A DNA stretch of 10,360 nt from Myxococcales bacterium (lineage in GTDB: Bacteria > Myxococcota_A > Polyangia > Polyangiales > JADJMO01): contig JAJXTK010000171.1 in NCBI GenBank assembly GCA_021783935.1, positions 1 to 10,360 of the forward strand, written 5' to 3'. This document shows, one piece after another, positions 6,448 to 10,360 of this stretch; position 1 is the stretch's first letter, and each line of letters starts with the position of its first letter. The notes under the pieces were generated by a model. That model saw nothing but the letters and a program-made list of their open reading frames with translations, did not search any database and was not told the DNA's origin. The translations under genes were made by a program, and so were the position numbers.

Positions 6448-8229
6448 ATGCGCCGCTCGTCCTTCCGCACCGTCGCCCTCCTCTGCTCGGCCCTGCTCGC
6501 GGGCTCGGTCGCTCACCTCGCGAGCGGCGCGGACGCGAAGGTCGAGACCGAAGCCCGCAAGCTCCAAGAGAACGCGATGGACGTCGACTTCCTCGGGCTC
6601 GACCTCGCGGGCGCGAAGAAGAAGCTCCAGGACGCGCTCAAGAAGTGCGGCGAAGACAAGTGCAGCAAGAAGCTCGTCGCGAGCCTGCACCGCGATCTCG
6701 GCGTCGTCCTGGTGAACAACAAGGACCCGAAGGGGGGGCAGAGCGAGCTCGAGGCCGCGCTCGACGCCGACGAGAGCGTCACCGTCTCGAAGGACTACCT
6801 CGACAACCCCGACGTGAAGAAGGCGTGGGAGGCCGCGAAGAAGGCGGGCAGCGCCGCGCCTCCGCCGACCACGACCAAGCCCGCGTCGACGTCGACGTCC
6901 GCGCCCAAAGGCGGCAGCGACTCGAGCGACGAGGGGAGCCTGACGATCAAGACGAAGATCGCGGAGGCGGGCTACAAGCTGCCGGTCGTCATCGACACCG
7001 AGGAGGAGGCCGACAAGATCAAGCTCTCCTACAAGACCGCCGCGATGGACAAGTACAAGACCGTCGAGGCGAAGAAGGCGGGCAAGAAGTACCTCGTCGA
7101 GATCGGCTGCGAGGACGCGCAGTTCCCGGGCGAGATCAAGGTCTACGCGCGCGCCTACGACGATCAGGGCAACGAGGTCGATCACGCCGGCTCGCCGAAG
7201 AAGCCGCTCGTCATCAAGCTCGTCGACAAGCTCCCCGAGGGCGAGGAGGGGGCGAGCTACCCCGACGGCAAAGAGGCCGAGAAGTGCACCGACAAGGCCG
7301 ACTGCCAGCCGGGCTTCCCGTGCGCGAGCGCGAACAAGAAGCACCAGGGGGACGGCTGCGAGAACGACGACGAGTGCGACAGCGGGCTCGCCTGCGTGCC
7401 GAACGATAACGGCACCAAGTGGTGCTACGAGTCGGGCGACGGCGGCGGGGGCGGGGGCGACGGCCCGAAGAAGCCGGCTCGCAAGTTCAAGCGCCTCTGG
7501 ATCGGCGCCGATTTCCAGGCCGACTTCCTGATGCTCGGCAGCCAGAACGACATCTGCAAGGCCAACACTTGGGCCTGCGTCTACAACGGCGACGTCGTCG
7601 GCGCCGACGGCAACACCTACGGCGGCAACCACGACGTCGGCCTCACGCGTCAGGGGCACCCCGAGGACATCGACACGATCCTCGGCCAGTCGGGCAAGAC
7701 CAGCGGCGGGCCGGCGCTCGGCACCTTGCGGGTGTTCGTGTCGTTCGACTACTTCATCACCGATAACATCTCCCTCGGGCTGCGCCTCGGCCGCGCCTTC
7801 CGCGGCAACGACGCCAACTCGGTGACCTTCTTCCCCTGGCACATCGAGGCGCGCGGCCAGTACTTCTTCGGCAAGGATCCGCTCGCGACCACCGGCTTCA
7901 AGCCTTACGCGATGGTCGGCGGCGGCGCGGCCGAGTTCGACGCGCCGGTGCCGAACGTGAAGGTCATGCCGGGAACGGGCGACGCGAGCACCGGGCAGTA
8001 CACGTCCAACATGAACGCCTGCACGGAGATCGACGCGGCCGGCACCTGCCGCCTCGGCAACGTGACGGCCTATCGCCTGGCCGGCCAAGGCTTCGCGGAG
8101 ATCGGCGGCGGCTTCTGGTACCTCGCGACGGAGAACATCGCGATCAACGTCGCGGCCAAGCTGCTCTTCCCCCTGCCGACCTTCTCGCCCGGGGTCGCCC
8201 CCGAGGTCGGCGTGAAGTTCGGCTTCTGA
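6448..8229 (+). CDS. Multidomain outer-membrane protein with C-terminal beta-barrel (paralogue 1)
   Basis: The ATG has a strong AAGGAG seven bases upstream (6435-6440). The 593-residue protein has a signal peptide (about 1-28), then a helical, possibly TPR-like domain (30-133) with Cys67/Cys72 and the motif LHRDLGVVL. A Pro/Thr/Ser linker (134-165) leads to a beta-rich, perhaps Ig-like domain (166-262, KIKLSYKTAAMDKYK, Cys221). A Cys-rich module (280-326) contains C-x5-C-x5-C twice. After a Gly-rich linker, a likely 8-strand barrel (350-593) ends VGVKFGF, the terminal aromatic recognised by the BAM machinery. With the barrel last, the N-terminal domains should sit in the periplasm. The next gene shares this order. 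I recognise no named family; a structural or envelope-tethering role is inference. A hairpin follows the stop. Confidence 0.88.
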   Translation: MRRSSFRTVALLCSALLAGSVAHLASGADAKVETEARKLQENAMDVDFLGLDLAGAKKKLQDALKKCGEDKCSKKLVASLHRDLGVVLVNNKDPKGGQSELEAALDADESVTVSKDYLDNPDVKKAWEAAKKAGSAAPPPTTTKPASTSTSAPKGGSDSSDEGSLTIKTKIAEAGYKLPVVIDTEEEADKIKLSYKTAAMDKYKTVEAKKAGKKYLVEIGCEDAQFPGEIKVYARAYDDQGNEVDHAGSPKKPLVIKLVDKLPEGEEGASYPDGKEAEKCTDKADCQPGFPCASANKKHQGDGCENDDECDSGLACVPNDNGTKWCYESGDGGGGGGDGPKKPARKFKRLWIGADFQADFLMLGSQNDICKANTWACVYNGDVVGADGNTYGGNHDVGLTRQGHPEDIDTILGQSGKTSGGPALGTLRVFVSFDYFITDNISLGLRLGRAFRGNDANSVTFFPWHIEARGQYFFGKDPLATTGFKPYAMVGGGAAEFDAPVPNVKVMPGTGDASTGQYTSNMNACTEIDAAGTCRLGNVTAYRLAGQGFAEIGGGFWYLATENIAINVAAKLLFPLPTFSPGVAPEVGVKFGF

Positions 8230-8257
8230 CCCACTACCTCACGAAGTCGTCGCGCCA

Positions 8258-8284
8258 CGCGCGCGCCCGTCGGTGGTGCGCGCG
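8258..8284 (+). terminator. Candidate terminator hairpin after paralogue 1
   Basis: Positions 8258-8267 pair with 8275-8284 (CGCGCGC with GCGCGCG, then a G-T wobble and two G-C pairs), giving a 10-bp stem and 7-nt loop 28 nt after the stop codon. No T-run follows (AAGAAGTG), so factor-dependent or partial termination is as likely. Confidence 0.4.
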
Positions 8285-8380
8285 AAGAAGTGTGTCCTCC
8301 AATCCGGTCGCCAAGGATGCTTCCCGAGAGGCTCTTTCTGCGGCCCTGACGGAACCGCGCCGCGGCTCGAGCCGGGCGCA

Positions 8381-8410
8381 TTGAAGCCCGCGCCCTCCAC
8401 GAGCGGACTA
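8381..8410 (+). promoter_or_regulatory. Possible promoter of paralogue 2
   Basis: TTGAAG (8381-8386) is followed after 18 bp by GGACTA (8405-8410), a poor -10. If used, transcription would begin only a few bases before the ATG at 8421, giving a nearly leaderless message. This agrees with the absence of a Shine-Dalgarno there, but the promoter match alone is weak. Confidence 0.25.
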
Positions 8411-8420
8411 CACCGCCCCC

Positions 8421-10043
8421 ATGCTGCGATTGGCCCCTTCCCACGTCCGCTTCGTCGCCTCGCTCGCCCCGGTCCTCGCCGCTCTCTCGCTCGCGCCCGC
8501 CGCGCAGGCGATCGACAAGAAGGCCGAGGCCGAGGCGAAGAAGACGGCCTCCGACGCGATGGACACCGACTACCTCGCCAACGACCTGAAGAAGGCCAAG
8601 GCGAAGCTCGAGAAGGCGATCCAGCGCTGCGGCAAGGACAAATGCACCCCCGCGACCCTCGCGACCTTGCACCGCGATCTCGGCGTGGTGCTCGCGACGT
8701 CGAAGGACGCGAAGGGGGCCGCCAAGGAGCTCGACGCGGCGCTCTCGGCCGACCCGAAGGGCGAGGTGCCGAAGGACTATCTCTCGTACGCCGACGTGAA
8801 GAAGGCGTGGGAGGCGGCGAAGCAGCGCGCCAAGGGGAGCGCCTCCGGGCCCTCCGAGTCGGCCGGCGACGCGGGCGGCGTCTCGGTGAGGTTCGCCACC
8901 GCGCCGGTCGGCTACGAGTTCCCCATCGTGGTGACGGCGCCGAAGGGCGCGGCCGCCGTGAAGGTCTCGTTCAAGACCGACGCGATGGACAAGTACCACG
9001 CCCTGGACGCCGAGAAGCAGGGGAAGGTCTGGGTCGCGATCATCCCGTGCGCGCACACCGGCGCCGAGGGGGAGATCAAGTACTTCGTCAAGGCCCTCGA
9101 CGGCTCCGGGGAGGAGCTCGATCACAAGGGCTCGGTGAAGTCCCCCGAGACGATCACGGTCGTCAAGACCATGCCCGACGGCGAGGAGACCCCTTCGCTC
9201 CCCGGCGACAAGGAGCCCAAGCAGTGCGGCGACCAGGGGGACAAGAAGGGCGACGGAGACGCGTGCGACAGCGACGACCAGTGCCAGGACGGGCTCGCCT
9301 GCAAGGACGGTGACGACGGCAAGCACTGCGCCTCGGGCGAGCGCAAGTCGTCGAAGTCGAAGTCCTCGGGGGGCGGGCCGCGCTTCTTCATCGGCGTCGA
9401 GGGGCAGCTCGAGATGCTGAGCCTCGGCTCGACGGGCAACCTGTGCAACCAGAGCGGCTGGGCCTGCTCGTCGACCGAAATCGCGGGGCAGCCGGGGCGC
9501 TTCGACGTCGGCCCCGGCGATCCGACCAAGGTCGTGAACGTCACGAGCGGCGGGCGTACCGACGGGGGCACCGCGTGGGGCACCGGCCGCGTGATGGTCA
9601 CGGCCGACTACCTCGTCTCCTCGCACTTCGCGCTCGGCGCCCGCATCGGCTACGCGTTCAACGGCAACCCGACGAACGAGGTCCACCCGTTCAACCCGCT
9701 GCACGTCGAGCTGCGGGCGCACTACTTCTTCACCGAGTCGTCGATCCGCCCGTTCTTCAGCTTCGGCGTCGGCTACGGCGAGATGGACGGCAAGGTCAAC
9801 GGCGTCGTCGTGCAGCCGGTCGATCCGAGCCTCGCCGCCTACCAAGACAGCAACGGCAACGCCGTCATCCCGAACGTGAGCGGCTGGCGCACCACCGGCC
9901 CGCTCTTCGCGTCGGCGGGGGGCGGCGCCTGGGTCTTCCTGTCCGACAACTTCGCGCTCGACGTCGGCATCAACGTGATCCTCCCGCTGCAGAACTTCAG
10001 CGTCGGCATCGCGCCCGAGCTCGGCCTGAAGTACGGCTTCTGA
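8421..10043 (+). CDS. Multidomain outer-membrane protein with C-terminal beta-barrel (paralogue 2)
   Basis: This 540-residue protein repeats the architecture of the preceding gene. It has a signal peptide with a clear AQA cleavage site (about residue 30) and a helical domain (31-137) containing AMDTDYLANDL, Cys70/Cys75 and the shared LHRDLGVVL and DVKKAWEAAK motifs. A Ser/Gly linker leads to a beta-rich domain (152-250; VKVSFKTDAMDKYHALD, Cys210) and one Cys-rich module (C282-x5-C288-x5-C294-x8-C303). A Ser/Lys linker precedes a barrel (320-540) ending LGLKYGF. In the helical domain the two proteins are more than half identical by eye; linkers and extracellular loops differ. The ATG lacks a Shine-Dalgarno, but later starts would remove the signal peptide. 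Function is unknown. The acyl-CoA ligase gene begins 23 bp after the stop and may be co-transcribed. Confidence 0.88.
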   Translation: MLRLAPSHVRFVASLAPVLAALSLAPAAQAIDKKAEAEAKKTASDAMDTDYLANDLKKAKAKLEKAIQRCGKDKCTPATLATLHRDLGVVLATSKDAKGAAKELDAALSADPKGEVPKDYLSYADVKKAWEAAKQRAKGSASGPSESAGDAGGVSVRFATAPVGYEFPIVVTAPKGAAAVKVSFKTDAMDKYHALDAEKQGKVWVAIIPCAHTGAEGEIKYFVKALDGSGEELDHKGSVKSPETITVVKTMPDGEETPSLPGDKEPKQCGDQGDKKGDGDACDSDDQCQDGLACKDGDDGKHCASGERKSSKSKSSGGGPRFFIGVEGQLEMLSLGSTGNLCNQSGWACSSTEIAGQPGRFDVGPGDPTKVVNVTSGGRTDGGTAWGTGRVMVTADYLVSSHFALGARIGYAFNGNPTNEVHPFNPLHVELRAHYFFTESSIRPFFSFGVGYGEMDGKVNGVVVQPVDPSLAAYQDSNGNAVIPNVSGWRTTGPLFASAGGGAWVFLSDNFALDVGINVILPLQNFSVGIAPELGLKYGF

Positions 10044-10066
10044 GCCGACCCGGGGGTAGGGGGCCG

Positions 10067-10360
10067 ATGACGACGTCGCGCACGCTGCTCGACCTGCTCG
10101 ATGATCAGGTGCGCGCGCGACCCGAGGCGGTGGCCTACCGCGTGCGCGACGGGCGCGGCTTTCGCGACGTCTCGTGGCGCGCGTTCCACGACGACGCGTG
10201 CGCGCTCGCGGGCGCGCTGATCGAGCGCGGGGTCTCGGCGGGGGACCGGGTGGCGATCTCGGCGTCGACGTCGCTCGAGTGGCTCCTGTGCGACTTCGCG
10301 GCGCTCTACGCGGGGGCGATCACCGTGGCCGTGCCGGCGGGGATCACGGCCGCGCAGACG
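10067..10360 (+). CDS. AMP-binding enzyme, probably long-chain acyl-CoA synthetase (N-terminal part)
   Basis: The frame runs from ATG 10067 off the right edge (98 residues seen). The sequence follows the opening of ANL-superfamily adenylating enzymes of the long-chain fatty-acid CoA ligase type: LLDLLDDQVRARPEAVAYR, then SWRAFHDDACALAGALIERG (37-56), then GDRVAISASTSLEWLLCD and FAALYAGAITVAVPAG. These enzymes activate a carboxylate with ATP and transfer it to CoA. The ATP-binding P-loop and catalytic motifs lie beyond the window, so substrate and activity cannot be judged. A G-rich stretch (10051-10063) is the only ribosome-binding candidate. The 23-bp gap to the upstream barrel gene allows read-through transcription, although the functions look unrelated. 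Confidence 0.88.
   Translation, partial: MTTSRTLLDLLDDQVRARPEAVAYRVRDGRGFRDVSWRAFHDDACALAGALIERGVSAGDRVAISASTSLEWLLCDFAALYAGAITVAVPAGITAAQT

Noticed and set aside
8070..9845. A 591-codon minus-strand open frame antisense to paralogue 2
   Set aside because: Same artefact. Its resemblance to the 996-codon antisense frame only reflects the paralogy of the sense genes.

Overview
The window is very GC-rich DNA with strong third-position GC bias. A myxobacterial chromosome (Myxococcota, probably a Polyangiales/Sorangiineae-type genome) is the best guess. The LexA recognition region (RSTNGVNDHL) looks like the myxobacterial type as I remember it. Thrombospondin-type-3/OmpA proteins, a DUF4398-like lipoprotein and large Cys-containing outer-membrane proteins also fit that group. 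This assignment is inference; no rRNA or other marker is present. I see no tRNA, rRNA, CRISPR array, insertion sequence, integrase or phage gene.

Left part (1-1746): a minus-strand gene fragment runs off the left edge (1-81). It is followed by a complete crotonase-family enoyl-CoA hydratase/isomerase (358-1137, minus). Divergent from that is a small FmdB-type zinc-ribbon protein (1381-1746, plus) whose Ser-rich tail is built from a near-perfect 30-bp tandem repeat.

Middle part (1802-4610): a GH57 glucan branching enzyme (1802-3439, minus) converges on the zinc-ribbon gene and diverges from lexA (3927-4610, plus). The 487-bp gap between the GH57 gene and lexA is rich in structure. It has several perfect inverted repeats, a consensus -35 (TTGACA), a GTTCAG direct repeat over the -10 that is a plausible LexA operator, and a long leader with two hairpins. 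A GC-rich hairpin followed by TTT after lexA is a candidate terminator.

Right part (4769-10043): a cell-envelope block, all on the plus strand. A small DUF4398-like lipoprotein overlaps by 4 bp a gene for an OmpA-family protein with four calcium-binding type-3 repeats and a peptidoglycan-binding OmpA_C domain. Two tandem paralogues follow (593 and 540 aa), each with the order signal peptide, Cys-containing helical domain, beta-sandwich-like domain, Cys-rich module, linker, C-terminal beta-barrel ending in Phe. I do not recognise this architecture as a named family, and it is the most interesting item here. The window ends in the start of an acyl-CoA synthetase-like AMP-binding enzyme (10067 onward).

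The envelope genes plausibly act together in outer-membrane to peptidoglycan attachment. The crotonase and the acyl-CoA ligase at the two edges are both fatty-acid/acyl-CoA enzymes, but nothing in the sequence links them. No obvious defence or mobile system is present.
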